Of a stretch of DNA of 64,000 bases, positions 25,076 to 34,069 are shown one piece after another. A program made the translations under genes and the position numbers. The stretch's first letter is position 1. Every line of letters starts with the position of its first letter. The notes beneath the pieces were generated by a model. It worked only from the letters and a program-made list of their open reading frames with translations. It was not told the origin of the DNA and did not search any database. The DNA is from JAAEUB01 sp964550345 (lineage in GTDB: Bacteria > Pseudomonadota > Alphaproteobacteria > Rhodobacterales > Rhodobacteraceae), in NCBI GenBank assembly GCA_964550345.1, contig CAZJYZ010000005.1, positions 1-64,000 on the forward strand, written 5' to 3'.

Positions 25076-26808
25076 GAGACACCCCCCTGCTTGTCACCAC
25101 CGGTAATAGCGCCAGCGTTCTGAACGGTTTTTGCAAGCACTTCGTCACGTGGACCAAAGGCGCGGGTCTGACCATGTTCAAGCACAAGCAAAAGATCACA
25201 TTCCTGAATAGCCGCAGGCCGGTGGGCCATTATCAATACTGAATTACCCGCTGCCTTCGTCGACTTGATTGCGGCATTCAACGCCTGACTGCCTTCATTA
25301 TCAAGGTTTGAATTAGGCTCATCCAGCACCAGTATGACCGGGTCACCATACAGAGCTCGGGCCAGGCCGATGCGTTGCATCTGGCCACCGGACAACATGC
25401 CACCACCAGTGCTGACGCGGGTATCGTACCCATCAGGAAGGCGCAGGATCATCTGATGTGCATCGGCCTTTTGTGCGGCTTCGACCACAGCAGTATCATC
25501 CGGGCTTACAGCCATTTTCGCAATATTCTCTGCAATGGTGCCGTCAAACAATTGTACACGCTGCGGCAGGTAACCGATATACTGGCCCAAACTTGCCGGA
25601 TCGTATTGTTCCAGCGCTGCACCGCCCAACCTGATTTTTCCACCAGCCATGCGCCACACGCCAGTAATTGCGCGTGCGAGCGTTGTTTTACCCGCGCCTG
25701 ACTTACCTATGACGCCAAGTGCCTGCCCTGGCTTCAACTCAAAGCTCAGCATTTTAAGCGCGGCCTGACTTTGTCCCGGAGGGACTATTGTCAGGTTCTC
25801 AGCCTTGAGATGGGCTTTGGGTTTCGGCAATTGGGTGCGCTGAGGTGGTGCGGGGATTTCTGCCAGCAATTCACCCAACGCCTTCCAGCCTTTGCGCGCG
25901 GCCTGAACAAGCTGCCACTGCCCTATAGCCAGATCCACTGGAGCCAGAGCGCGCCCTAAAAGGATAGACGAGGCGATCATAGCGCCGGCAGTTAACTGAT
26001 TTTGCAAAACCAGATAGGCCCCAAGCCCCAGCATTGCTGACTGAAGAAACATGCGAAATGTTTTTGAAAGTGTGGTGAAACGCCCCCCGCGGTCCGAGTG
26101 GGATAAGTTTGCTTCCGACGCCTGGCTGCGTGCGGCCTGCCAACGCTGGAACCCAGCCTCTTGCATGCCCAGAGCCCGCACCATTTCAGCTTCGTTCTTG
26201 AGCTGGGCTGCGACTTGCTCGGCCTGGAGCATGGCGACATTTGCGCGTAGCTGTGGGTTTTGGGTAAGCAACTGGTTGAGAACAGTGACCAGTACCAAAA
26301 CCAACCCGCCCGCAAGTGCCAGATAGCCAAGCCATGGATGAAAGATCAAAATGCCAGCCAGAAAAACCGGCGTCCACGGGATATCATAAATCGCGGTAAA
26401 CACCGGAGAGCCAACAAATCGTTGTATCGCGTCGAGGTCGCGCAAGGAATTAGCAACCTGATCGGGTCGTGGTGAAAGAGACGCCTTGTTCAGCACAGCC
26501 GAGAATATACGTGCTTCCAGTCGTGCCTGAAAGGCAGCTGCTATCCGGGCCAGTATCCGCCCGCGCAGAAAATCCAAAATACCCATTGTGGCAAACAGGA
26601 AACCCATCAGGATTAATAAAGCCAGAAGGGTTTCTTCGCTACGGCTGCCAAGCACACGATCGTAAACCTGCAGCATGAAAATCGGGCCCGTAAGCATCAG
26701 TAAATTCACGAAAACCGAAAAGAATGCGGCGGCCAGGAATGGCCATTTGCTGTCGGCACGCGCCTGACGCAATTCTTCGCGTCCCTTTTCAAGTTCCGCT
26801 GAGTTCAT
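25072..26808 (-). CDS. type I secretion system permease/ATPase
   Basis: A 578-residue ABC exporter half-transporter of the PrtD type. Transmembrane domain at about 22-310; nucleotide-binding domain 335-560 with Walker A GKSGAGKTT (368-376), ABC signature MLSGGQMQR (LSGGQ 472-476) and Walker B VILVLDEPNSN (Asp496-Glu497). It would export a C-terminally signalled protein (RTX protease, lipase or haemophore type) directly to the medium together with the adjacent HlyD-like adaptor. There is no N-terminal C39 peptidase-like domain. No RTX-repeat substrate gene occurs in the window. It is divergent from mlaA across a 200-base spacer. Confidence 0.94.
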   Translation of the reverse strand: MNSAELEKGREELRQARADSKWPFLAAAFFSVFVNLLMLTGPIFMLQVYDRVLGSRSEETLLALLILMGFLFATMGILDFLRGRILARIAAAFQARLEARIFSAVLNKASLSPRPDQVANSLRDLDAIQRFVGSPVFTAIYDIPWTPVFLAGILIFHPWLGYLALAGGLVLVLVTVLNQLLTQNPQLRANVAMLQAEQVAAQLKNEAEMVRALGMQEAGFQRWQAARSQASEANLSHSDRGGRFTTLSKTFRMFLQSAMLGLGAYLVLQNQLTAGAMIASSILLGRALAPVDLAIGQWQLVQAARKGWKALGELLAEIPAPPQRTQLPKPKAHLKAENLTIVPPGQSQAALKMLSFELKPGQALGVIGKSGAGKTTLARAITGVWRMAGGKIRLGGAALEQYDPASLGQYIGYLPQRVQLFDGTIAENIAKMAVSPDDTAVVEAAQKADAHQMILRLPDGYDTRVSTGGGMLSGGQMQRIGLARALYGDPVILVLDEPNSNLDNEGSQALNAAIKSTKAAGNSVLIMAHRPAAIQECDLLLVLEHGQTRAFGPRDEVLAKTVQNAGAITGGDKQGGVS

Positions 26809-26898
26809 CTTGCCGGTTCCTTTTCCACCTTAAAACTTTGTTCGCGGCCGGAATATATCTGCTGAGAACGTTGTGTGGAGGGTTTTTACGTGCATTTG

Positions 26899-26926
26899 TT
26901 GTCAATAGGTCTCATATTTATATAGT
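26899..26926 (+). promoter_or_regulatory. candidate promoter for the mla genes
   Basis: TTGTCA (26899-26904), a 16-base spacer and TATAGT (26921-26926) lie 85 bases upstream of the mlaA start in the spacer divergent from the type I secretion genes. Both hexamers are close to the sigma-70 consensus. Confidence 0.45.
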
Positions 26927-27010
26927 CGGATGGTTAAGGGATTGGCGCGCTGACGTCATCCATTATGTGAATTCTGACGAAAAAAAAAGATAACCAGGTG
27001 AGCTGCTGAC

Positions 27011-27757
27011 GTGAAACATTCATTTCCTACAAGCGCAATCTACGTTGCCGCAATGGCTCTGTTGCTGGTGGCTTCGTGCTCTCCTGCACCGCAGGCAACA
27101 GGCGTCAGTGATCCGAACGAAGTTACAAACCGGCGCATTCATGAATTCAACCTTCGTGTTGACCAGGCGCTTCTGGGGTCGGCTTCGGATGGTGAGGAAG
27201 AGGATGGGCCGGGGGCCTTCATGAAGGGGCTCACCAATTTTGCGTCCAACACCTCTTTGCCCAGTCTGATTGTTAACGACCTTTTGCAGGGTGATCTGGA
27301 AGATGCTGCCCAAAATTCGGTGCGGTTACTGTTTAACACGACCATTGGTCTGGGTGGTCTTTTTGACCCGGCGACGGGTATCGGGATTGAGAAACGCTCG
27401 ACCGATTTCGGCGAGACCTTGCATGTCTGGGGCGTGCCTGAAGGCGACTATGTCGTCATGCCGTTTTTCGGGCCATCGACCGAGCGGGATGCGGTTGGAA
27501 CTGTGGTTGACCTGTTCACCAATCCGTTGACCTACACCCTTGGCAGCCCGGAAAAATATCTGCCCTCCGTCGCGATTGTGCTGGCGCCTTTTGGGGCCCG
27601 GATCGCCTATGCGTCGACGATCGACGACATCCTCTATTCCAGCGAAGACAGCTACCTGACAGCGCGTCTGTTTTATCTGGACAATCGCCGCTACACCCTG
27701 AGCGGCGGGCAAAGCTCGGATGACCTATATGATATTTACGAGGAAGCTTATGAATAA
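27011..27757 (+). CDS. mlaA: MlaA family lipoprotein (VacJ)
   Basis: A 248-residue outer-membrane lipoprotein of the Mla phospholipid-retrograde pathway. The signal peptide ends in the lipobox LVASC. DPNEVTNRRIHEFNLRVD, FASNTSLPSLIVNDLLQGDL, RLLFNTTIGLGGLFDPATG and FGETLHVWGVPEGDYVVMPF are MlaA family blocks. The start is GTG at 27011 (read as Met). It overlaps the next gene, an MlaC homologue, by eight bases, which supports a joint role in moving phospholipid from the outer membrane to the periplasmic carrier. The MlaFEDB ABC components are not in the window. Confidence 0.93.
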   Translation: MKHSFPTSAIYVAAMALLLVASCSPAPQATGVSDPNEVTNRRIHEFNLRVDQALLGSASDGEEEDGPGAFMKGLTNFASNTSLPSLIVNDLLQGDLEDAAQNSVRLLFNTTIGLGGLFDPATGIGIEKRSTDFGETLHVWGVPEGDYVVMPFFGPSTERDAVGTVVDLFTNPLTYTLGSPEKYLPSVAIVLAPFGARIAYASTIDDILYSSEDSYLTARLFYLDNRRYTLSGGQSSDDLYDIYEEAYE

Positions 27758-28358
27758 CCCCATGCGTAACCTGCCACGCCGTTCATTCCTGACCCTTGTT
27801 GGGGGGGGCATTGGTGCGTTGATGTTTGCACCCTCGGCCGTTTTGGCCTTCAGTGTAGACAGAGCAGAGGCGCTGATCGAAAATGTGATCGCCGATATCA
27901 TGTCGATCATCAATTCCGGTAAATCCGAAGCTGCAATGTTGAAAGACTTCGAGGGAATTTTTAGCGACTATGGGGATGTGGAAATAATTGGTCAACTTGT
28001 GCTTGGGGCGGACGGTCGATCAGCCAGCGCCAGCCAGAAACGGGCGTTCGCGAATGCATTTCAAATCTACATTTCCCATAAATACGGCCGTCGTTTTCGG
28101 GAAATGGCTGGTGGGCGGGTCGAGATAACAGATGCCCGCGCGGTCAAGAGTTTCTACGAGGTTTCAACCAAATCGATTTTTGTCGGACAGGCACCGTTCG
28201 AGGTGGTCTATGTTGTATCCGATAAATCCGGGCGCTTCATTGATTTGAAGATCGAAGGGATCAGCCTGATCAAATCAGAACGTAGCGAGATTGGCACCAT
28301 GCTGGACCGGCGCGGCGGGGATCTGGACCGGTTGATCGCGGATTTGAAAAACATGTGA
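27750..28358 (+). CDS. MlaC/Ttg2D family phospholipid-binding periplasmic protein
   Basis: A 202-residue exported protein of the MlaC family. The N-terminus has a twin-arginine-like motif PRRSFLTL followed by a hydrophobic stretch (VGGGIGALMFAPSAVLAF), so export by Tat is possible, unlike E. coli MlaC. Mature features are IADIMSIINSGKS, FEGIFSDYGDVEIIGQLVLG and YISHKYGRRFREMAGG, the MlaC helical and beta parts. Start at ATG 27750, which overlaps the mlaA stop region and has GAGGAAG upstream. It likely accepts lipid from MlaA. Confidence 0.9.
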   Translation: MNNPMRNLPRRSFLTLVGGGIGALMFAPSAVLAFSVDRAEALIENVIADIMSIINSGKSEAAMLKDFEGIFSDYGDVEIIGQLVLGADGRSASASQKRAFANAFQIYISHKYGRRFREMAGGRVEITDARAVKSFYEVSTKSIFVGQAPFEVVYVVSDKSGRFIDLKIEGISLIKSERSEIGTMLDRRGGDLDRLIADLKNM

Positions 28359-28386
28359 AGCAAAACGGATACAGGTGGGGATTAGC

Positions 28387-29676
28387 ATGTTGGAAAAGCT
28401 GGAATTCCCCGAAGGCCTGCATCTGCTGACGCGCTGGCAATCCGGAGACAAGGCGGCCAGGGCGCAGCTTAAACGCTTATTCGACGCAACGATCGCAGGA
28501 GAAATGGACGCGGATTTTGCAAAGCCCGCCCCGCAGGACAGGGTGCATATCTCGGGTTCGGTCCACATGCTTGCCCTTGCTCTCATGTATGATCTTTACG
28601 GTGTCACCTCGGCAGAGTTCTATAAAACGGATGGGTTGCGCTATGCCCGCACCAACCTGATAACCAGCCGCCTGCTTGGCATTGATAAGTTTTACAGCAC
28701 CTGGGCGCTTTATGCTTTCACTTGCGAGGCTGTCGGGCAAAAGATGATGTATCCCGATAAGTTCCCGCCGGGGTCAGACCCGGACGAGGTGCTGATTACG
28801 AAGGGTAACTGGAAAAGTGTCACCACCCCGGATTTTGATACTGGCATTCCGGCGGTCATCAATGATTTCGTACGAGAAACCGAGCGGCTGACGGGCGTCG
28901 CACCGCTGTTGCAGATATCTGCCCCCTATTCTCTGGCTGCTGATATCTACGGGCAGGAACCCTTGTTGGCTGACGTGGTGCATGACCCTGATTTCGTCAA
29001 CGAACTGCTTGATCATCTGGCTGATACCGTTCTCACCCCGTGGATCGAGCATTTCCTGGAACAATTCCCAAATGGCTGGATCGAGCTTTCTGACGCCTCC
29101 GGTTCGCCGTTTTTTATCGGTCCGGATAATTGCAAGAACATGGCGATCCGCGCCATGCAACGCATGACGCAGGGCAAACCCTGGGCTGACCGGTTGTTTG
29201 ACTGCAATTATCGTGGTGACTTTGTAACGCAGGCAAAGAAAAAGGCGCGTGGGTCGAGGCGGCGCGCATCCTCTGATGACACTGGTGCAGGCGTTGACCT
29301 ACTTGAACTGACCGACCTCAAGCATAGCGTTTGCCCACGTTTCATCATGCGGTTAGAGGCTGACCGGGTGCCGGTACAATTCTATGAAGAGCAAGCCATC
29401 AAGCGCGGCATCCCCCTGACAACGGGCATCGGTTCGGGGCAGGTTGACGCCAATTCGGTTGGGGACCTTGAGCTTGCCAGACACGGTATCCGACAAACAG
29501 CCCGCGAATTTGTTACCGCCATCAAGAATATCTGCGACGCGGTAGGTGTGCCGGAAGAAAAGTTGATGCGCCAACCCTGGCCCAGCCATATCTATTTTGA
29601 AGATATCAGTGCCGAAAGCCAGTTTGAAATGATCGAGATCATTATCCGCACGGCACGCGAAGAAGGCGTGTTCTGA
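28387..29676 (+). CDS. uroporphyrinogen decarboxylase-fold family protein, function unknown
   Basis: A 429-residue protein of the UroD/cobalamin-independent methyltransferase superfamily (PF01208-like). Evidence is overall: a TIM-barrel-like pattern, RLLGIDKFYSTWALYAFTCE near the N-terminus, LLQISAPYSLAADIYGQEPL in the centre, DLKHSVCPRFIMRLEADRV near residues 305-325 and GIGSGQVDANSVGDLELARH late, which recalls the UroD/MetE-like metal site region. An internal basic/Ser-rich stretch (KKKARGSRRRASSDD, about 282-296) looks like a loop insertion. It is much longer than HemE and lacks the HemE signature RQAGRY, so it is not a haem enzyme. Start at ATG 28387 with AGGTGGGG upstream. Confidence 0.75.
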   Translation: MLEKLEFPEGLHLLTRWQSGDKAARAQLKRLFDATIAGEMDADFAKPAPQDRVHISGSVHMLALALMYDLYGVTSAEFYKTDGLRYARTNLITSRLLGIDKFYSTWALYAFTCEAVGQKMMYPDKFPPGSDPDEVLITKGNWKSVTTPDFDTGIPAVINDFVRETERLTGVAPLLQISAPYSLAADIYGQEPLLADVVHDPDFVNELLDHLADTVLTPWIEHFLEQFPNGWIELSDASGSPFFIGPDNCKNMAIRAMQRMTQGKPWADRLFDCNYRGDFVTQAKKKARGSRRRASSDDTGAGVDLLELTDLKHSVCPRFIMRLEADRVPVQFYEEQAIKRGIPLTTGIGSGQVDANSVGDLELARHGIRQTAREFVTAIKNICDAVGVPEEKLMRQPWPSHIYFEDISAESQFEMIEIIIRTAREEGVF

Positions 29677-29690
29677 GAGGGGCGGGTATT

Positions 29691-31103
29691 TTAAGCGTCC
29701 GGTAACACCTTACCTGGGTTCATGATCCCTTTGGGGTCAAGCGCTGTTTTCACCTGCCGCATCAGGGCCAGAGCTACCGGGTTTTTACGCCGCTGCATCG
29801 AAGGTTTCTTTGACAGCCCAACGCCGTGTTCGGCGGAAAATGATCCCCCCATGGAAACCACGACCTCTTCGACCTGTTCGGTGATCTGATCCATCAAGAC
29901 CGGGTCATCGCGGCTGCAAACCACTGAATAATGTATGTTCCCGTCGCCCAGATGTGCGACCTCAAAATGTCTGGCCTGCGCGTCCAGTCTGGGTAAGATC
30001 TGCTCCATCCGGGTCAGAAAATCTGCCACCAGATCCAGCGGCAGGGCAATATCGGTATCCACACGTGGTGTGCTGGCCAGCATCACCTCAGCCGCCGCCT
30101 CGCGCCGCGCCCACATTTCTGCGCGCTGAGCGTCGGACTTTGCGATCACCGCATCAAGCACGGCTTCCTCCTCCAACAGCCCGGCCAAAATCTCTTCGAG
30201 ATAGGTGACCACAGGTAGGCTGCCATCGGCGGCGGTCATGGCATCGCGCGGGGCGGTTGCACCAACCTCGACCAGAATGTTGACCTCGTGATGGGCTTCA
30301 AAAGGGGCACGGGCGTCGGGGAACACGTCCAGATGGGCATTGATATAACTGCCCGGCATATATTCAAACGCCTCAACCGCCCCGCTTGTTGCCTCTTGCA
30401 GGCGGTTGAGCAAAACCAGAGCGCTGGAGAGGTCCGGGGTGGCAACCATGGCCGTGGCAAAGGCACGTGGCTTGGGGACCAGCTTCAGGACGGCGGCAGT
30501 GATAATCCCCAATGTGCCCTCAGCCCCGATAAACATATCCTTGAGGTCGTATCCGGAATTGTCCTTGTGCAATTCGCTCATGATATCAAGTACCTGACCG
30601 TCTGCCAGAACAACTTCCAGCCCCAGGCATAACGCACGGGTATTGCCAAAACGCAGCACGTTCGACCCACCGGCATTTGTTGATAGCAGCCCCCCCAGCC
30701 TGGCTGAACCACGCGCCCCAAAAGTCATGGGAAAGCGCAGCCCGAATTCATCAACCGCATCATGCAGCTGGGACAGGATGACACCGGCTTCGACAATGGC
30801 AATGCGCGCGTCCTTGCGGATCTCGCGTACCGTATTCATGCGTTCGAGTGACAGCACCAGCGCGCCCTCGGCCTTGGTGCCACCCGCCAGCCCGGTATTT
30901 CCGCCCATGGGAACGACGGCTATGTCGGCTGCATGGGCGATGCGCACGACAGCGGCGACCTCATCCATGTTGGCAGGGCGTGCAACTGCCAGAGGCTGCC
31001 AATGGTATTTCCCAAGCCAATCGGATTGATACCCTTTGGTATCTTCGCCTTGCAAAAGGTTCGCGCTGCCCAATACTGCCCTAAGGTCGTCTAGAATATT
31101 CAT
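29691..31103 (-). CDS. FAD-binding oxidoreductase, GlcD/D-lactate dehydrogenase type
   Basis: A 470-residue protein of the VAO flavoprotein fold. N-terminal FAD domain: ADIAVVPMGGNTGLAGG (P-loop-like PP loop), LGGLLSTNAGGSNVLRFGNTR (in part: GGLLSTNAGGSNVLRFGN), and DMFIGAEGTLGIITAAVLKL. C-terminal domain: HLGDGNIHYSV, a metal/substrate His motif, and FSAEHGVGLSKKP. This is the signature of D-2-hydroxyacid dehydrogenases (D-lactate, D-2-hydroxyglutarate, glycolate oxidase GlcD). No GlcE/GlcF partners lie nearby, so a single-subunit LDHD/D2HGDH is likely. Start at ATG 31103 with AAAGGG upstream; a longer frame to 31226 overlaps the divergent gene. Confidence 0.92.
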   Translation of the reverse strand: MNILDDLRAVLGSANLLQGEDTKGYQSDWLGKYHWQPLAVARPANMDEVAAVVRIAHAADIAVVPMGGNTGLAGGTKAEGALVLSLERMNTVREIRKDARIAIVEAGVILSQLHDAVDEFGLRFPMTFGARGSARLGGLLSTNAGGSNVLRFGNTRALCLGLEVVLADGQVLDIMSELHKDNSGYDLKDMFIGAEGTLGIITAAVLKLVPKPRAFATAMVATPDLSSALVLLNRLQEATSGAVEAFEYMPGSYINAHLDVFPDARAPFEAHHEVNILVEVGATAPRDAMTAADGSLPVVTYLEEILAGLLEEEAVLDAVIAKSDAQRAEMWARREAAAEVMLASTPRVDTDIALPLDLVADFLTRMEQILPRLDAQARHFEVAHLGDGNIHYSVVCSRDDPVLMDQITEQVEEVVVSMGGSFSAEHGVGLSKKPSMQRRKNPVALALMRQVKTALDPKGIMNPGKVLPDA

Positions 31104-31224
31104 GATGGTCCCTTTCACCGCGCAGGCTATCGCGCAAATCCGGCGTATTCCAGCGGGTTTTGCCCCATTGCGCTTGACCTTGGCGGCAAGCCGCCTCACT
31201 TTGCCCTGAAAAACCGGAGCAGAC

Positions 31225-32508
31225 ATGGCCTCAACCGCGCCCTTTAGCCGTTTTGAATGGATGATCGCCTGGCGCTATCTGCGCGCACGCCGCGCAGAAG
31301 GTGGGGTCAGCGTGATGACGTGGATCAGCCTGATTGGCATCACACTGGCGGTCGCCGCCCTGATCATTACGCTGGCCGTGCGCACTGGGTTTCGTGACGA
31401 ATTTGTTGATACCATCCTTGGCGCCAATTCCCATATCACCGTCTATTCGCACATGTATGCCTCGGAGAATGGGCAAACAACGCGGGTAATCCCGGACTAT
31501 CTTGGCTGGGCCGAACGTGTTTCTGCCGTGCCCGGCGTTATCCGCGCCGCCCCTTTGGTGAAAGGCCAGGTGATGGCCAACAAAGGAAGCTCCAATGTCG
31601 GAGTCGAGGTCTTCGGCATCGCCTATGACGACATTCTGACCATACCACGCATCGCCCAGCCCGAGGTTTCGCAAGGCGATATAAGCCGGTTCACCGAAGG
31701 CATCGCAATTGGCTCGGGCGTGGCGCGTGAGCTGGGCGTATTTGTTGGCGACCGTATTAAGATCATTTCCCCCAACGGGGTGAAAACTGCCTTTGGCACC
31801 TCGCCGCGGGTAAACGCCTATGAGGTCACCTATATATTCACTGCCGGGCGCTGGGATATTGACCGCACCCGCGTCTATCTGCCCTTTGACGAGGCACAAT
31901 CTTTCTTCAACCGCGAAGGCGTCGCGGATGAGATCGAGGTTATGGTCGAAGAACCCGAGGCGGTCGACGATCTGCTGCTGGAAGTGATGCGTGCGGCGGG
32001 TGAAAAATCAACCGTATGGACTTGGCGCGACCGGTCGGGCGCGTTCCTGCAGGCGCTGAAAATGGAGGATAACGTCATGTTCGTGATCCTTTCCATTCTG
32101 GTGCTGATCGCTTCACTGAACATCATTTCCGGCCTGATCATGCTGGTGAAAAACAAGGGCAGCGACATTGGTATTCTGCGCACGATGGGGCTGACACAGG
32201 GGTCTGTGCTGAGGGTGTTTTTCCTATGCGGATCACTGACTGGGCTGGTTGGGACCATTGCGGGGGTGGCACTGGGCTGCGCATTCTCCATCTATATCGA
32301 CCAGATTTTCGCCGTGGTGGATTTCATCGCCGGGGGCGGGGTCTGGGACCCATCGATCCGGGGCATTTACCGCCTGCCCGCCAAGCTTGAGTTCTGGGAT
32401 GTCGCCTCGGCGGTCAGCCTGTCGCTGTTCCTGTCATTCGTGGTCACATTGTTGCCGGCACGCAAAGCCGCGCGGATGAACCCGGTCGAGGCACTGCGCT
32501 ATGAGTAA
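31225..32508 (+). CDS. lipoprotein-releasing ABC transporter permease (LolC/LolE/LolF)
   Basis: A 427-residue inner-membrane permease of the MacB/LolCE family. The N-terminus FEWMIAWRYLRARRAEGGVS is a family signature; transmembrane helices are near 30-50, 290-315, 345-370 and 395-420, with a large periplasmic domain between the first two. VLIASLNIISGLIMLVKNKG and GILRTMGLTQGSVLRVFF are the coupling regions. It overlaps lolD by eight bases. Only one permease is present, as in alphaproteobacteria where one protein (LolF-like) forms the homodimer, extracting lipoproteins for transfer to LolA. Confidence 0.94.
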   Translation: MASTAPFSRFEWMIAWRYLRARRAEGGVSVMTWISLIGITLAVAALIITLAVRTGFRDEFVDTILGANSHITVYSHMYASENGQTTRVIPDYLGWAERVSAVPGVIRAAPLVKGQVMANKGSSNVGVEVFGIAYDDILTIPRIAQPEVSQGDISRFTEGIAIGSGVARELGVFVGDRIKIISPNGVKTAFGTSPRVNAYEVTYIFTAGRWDIDRTRVYLPFDEAQSFFNREGVADEIEVMVEEPEAVDDLLLEVMRAAGEKSTVWTWRDRSGAFLQALKMEDNVMFVILSILVLIASLNIISGLIMLVKNKGSDIGILRTMGLTQGSVLRVFFLCGSLTGLVGTIAGVALGCAFSIYIDQIFAVVDFIAGGGVWDPSIRGIYRLPAKLEFWDVASAVSLSLFLSFVVTLLPARKAARMNPVEALRYE

Positions 32509-33178
32509 TTCAGTGCTGAAGCTTGATGGAATTACCAAGGTCTACAACGCTGGCACCCCGGGGGAGATCACCGTTCTCAAAGATGCCTCACTGGCGATGG
32601 AGCCGGGGGAGGTGGTGGCGCTGGTCGCCCCGTCCGGGGCAGGGAAATCAACGCTTTTGCATATCGCTGGGTTGCTGGACATGCCGGACGCCGGGCGGGT
32701 AAATATTCACGGTGCGGACACAGGCAACCTTAGTGACCGAAAACGTACCGAGATCCGGCGCGAACAGGTTGGCTTCATCTACCAGTTTCATCATCTGCTG
32801 CCGGAATTTACAGCCCTCGAAAACATCACCCTACCGCAGCTGGCAAACGGGGTTCCGGCGGGTGAGGCTCGCGAGAAGGCAATGATCCTGCTCGAAAAAA
32901 CCGGTTTGGCGGATCGCGCCAGCCACCGGCCGGCCCAAATGTCCGGCGGCGAACAACAGCGGGTCGCCTTTTGCCGCGCATTGGCCAACCAGCCGGCTTT
33001 GTTGCTGGCGGATGAGCCAACTGGCAACCTTGACCCGGAAACCTCGGACAGGGTGTTTAACGTGCTGATCGAGCTGGTGCGCTCTTCGGGTCTTTCGGCG
33101 CTCATCGCCACCCACAATATGGAGCTGGCAGCGCGCATGGACCGGGTTTTGCATCTGGATGGCGGTCAGGTGACCTAA
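32501..33178 (+). CDS. lolD: lipoprotein-releasing ABC transporter ATP-binding protein LolD
   Basis: A 225-residue ATPase that powers lipoprotein release with the permease encoded immediately upstream. Walker A is VAPSGAGKST, signature MSGGEQQRVAFCRAL, Walker B LLLADEPTGNLDPET, and the H-loop IATHNME. The Q-loop segment VGFIYQFHHLLPEFTALEN is typical of LolD. An eight-base overlap with the permease gene indicates translational coupling. Confidence 0.96.
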   Translation: MSNSVLKLDGITKVYNAGTPGEITVLKDASLAMEPGEVVALVAPSGAGKSTLLHIAGLLDMPDAGRVNIHGADTGNLSDRKRTEIRREQVGFIYQFHHLLPEFTALENITLPQLANGVPAGEAREKAMILLEKTGLADRASHRPAQMSGGEQQRVAFCRALANQPALLLADEPTGNLDPETSDRVFNVLIELVRSSGLSALIATHNMELAARMDRVLHLDGGQVT

Positions 33179-33236
33179 GCTAGATCGTGGTGCTAAGGCT
33201 CGCTCTGTGCCATAAAGCAGAAAACAGGAGGCGAGC

Positions 33237-33605
33237 ATGAAGATATTCAAACTGATCGCAGGACTGGGCCTGTTGGCGGCCTGTACGCCCATGCCCCAAA
33301 CCGGCGCCGAGCTTTATTCGGCCAATTGCGTTGCCTGCCACGGGGTGGATGCCCGCGGCGGCGCAATGCCCGGCGCACCCGACCTGACCACACTGGCCAG
33401 CCGCAACGGCGGCGTCTTCCCGCGCACCTATATCATGTCCACCATCGACGGTTTTTCGCGTGACGCCACCCATGGGCCAATGCCTTTGTTTGGGGAGACC
33501 CTTGAGGGCGAAACCGAGATCTGGACGGATGAATACGGCGTCGAAACCCCAACGCCCACGGTGCTGTTGCAACTGGCCGAGTATCTGGAAGACTTGCAGG
33601 GGTAA
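33237..33605 (+). CDS. small c-type cytochrome, probable lipoprotein
   Basis: A 122-residue monohaem cytochrome c. A short signal with lipobox LLAAC (Cys16) precedes the mature domain; the haem motif CVACH is at 31-35, and the distal Met is probably the one in HGPMPLFGE at about residues 82-84. It would be an envelope-anchored electron carrier on the periplasmic side. A ribosome binding site AGGAGG precedes the ATG. It is followed within six bases by a small membrane-protein gene. The redox partner is unknown. Confidence 0.9.
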   Translation: MKIFKLIAGLGLLAACTPMPQTGAELYSANCVACHGVDARGGAMPGAPDLTTLASRNGGVFPRTYIMSTIDGFSRDATHGPMPLFGETLEGETEIWTDEYGVETPTPTVLLQLAEYLEDLQG

Positions 33606-33610
33606 GTGCC

Positions 33611-34015
33611 GTGCTGAATTTTTTGATCGTGTCCGTTGGGGCGGGTATCCTGTTTGGCTTCATGGACGCAGTGATCAACGCCAATCCATTGGCACGGCGT
33701 CTGAATTCAGCCTATGAGCCAATCGCTAAAACCGAGATCAACGTACCAGCGGGCATTGCCATCGACCTTGCCTATGGCGTGATCATGGCCGCAATTTTCT
33801 GGCTGATTGCAAGTACGTTACCGGGGGAAAGCGGTTTGCTGAAGGGGCTGAGCTATGGCTTGATCATGTGGTTTTTCCGGGTGGTGATGGCTGCGGCCAC
33901 CACATGGATGACCCACCGCGTGCCGGTGGCCTTGCTGGCCTATAATCTGCTCTCAGGGCTGGCGGAAATGCTGGTGCTAGGTGCGGTGATCGGGGTGTTT
34001 TTGCAGGTTGGGTGA
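33611..34015 (+). CDS. small integral membrane protein of unknown function
   Basis: A 134-residue protein with four predicted membrane segments: LNFLIVSVGAGILFGFMDA, GIAIDLAYGVIMAAIFWLIA, LSYGLIMWFFRVVMAAATTW and LLSGLAEMLVLGAVIGVFLQ. The start is GTG at 33611, five bases after the cytochrome gene stop, which suggests co-expression. No family that I can name; a partner role for the cytochrome is only suggested by the spacing. Confidence 0.7.
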   Translation: MLNFLIVSVGAGILFGFMDAVINANPLARRLNSAYEPIAKTEINVPAGIAIDLAYGVIMAAIFWLIASTLPGESGLLKGLSYGLIMWFFRVVMAAATTWMTHRVPVALLAYNLLSGLAEMLVLGAVIGVFLQVG

Positions 34016-34069
34016 GGGGCTGCCCTTTAGACTGGCTGACTAAGCTCGCGTCGCATGCCCCGCCCGGAC

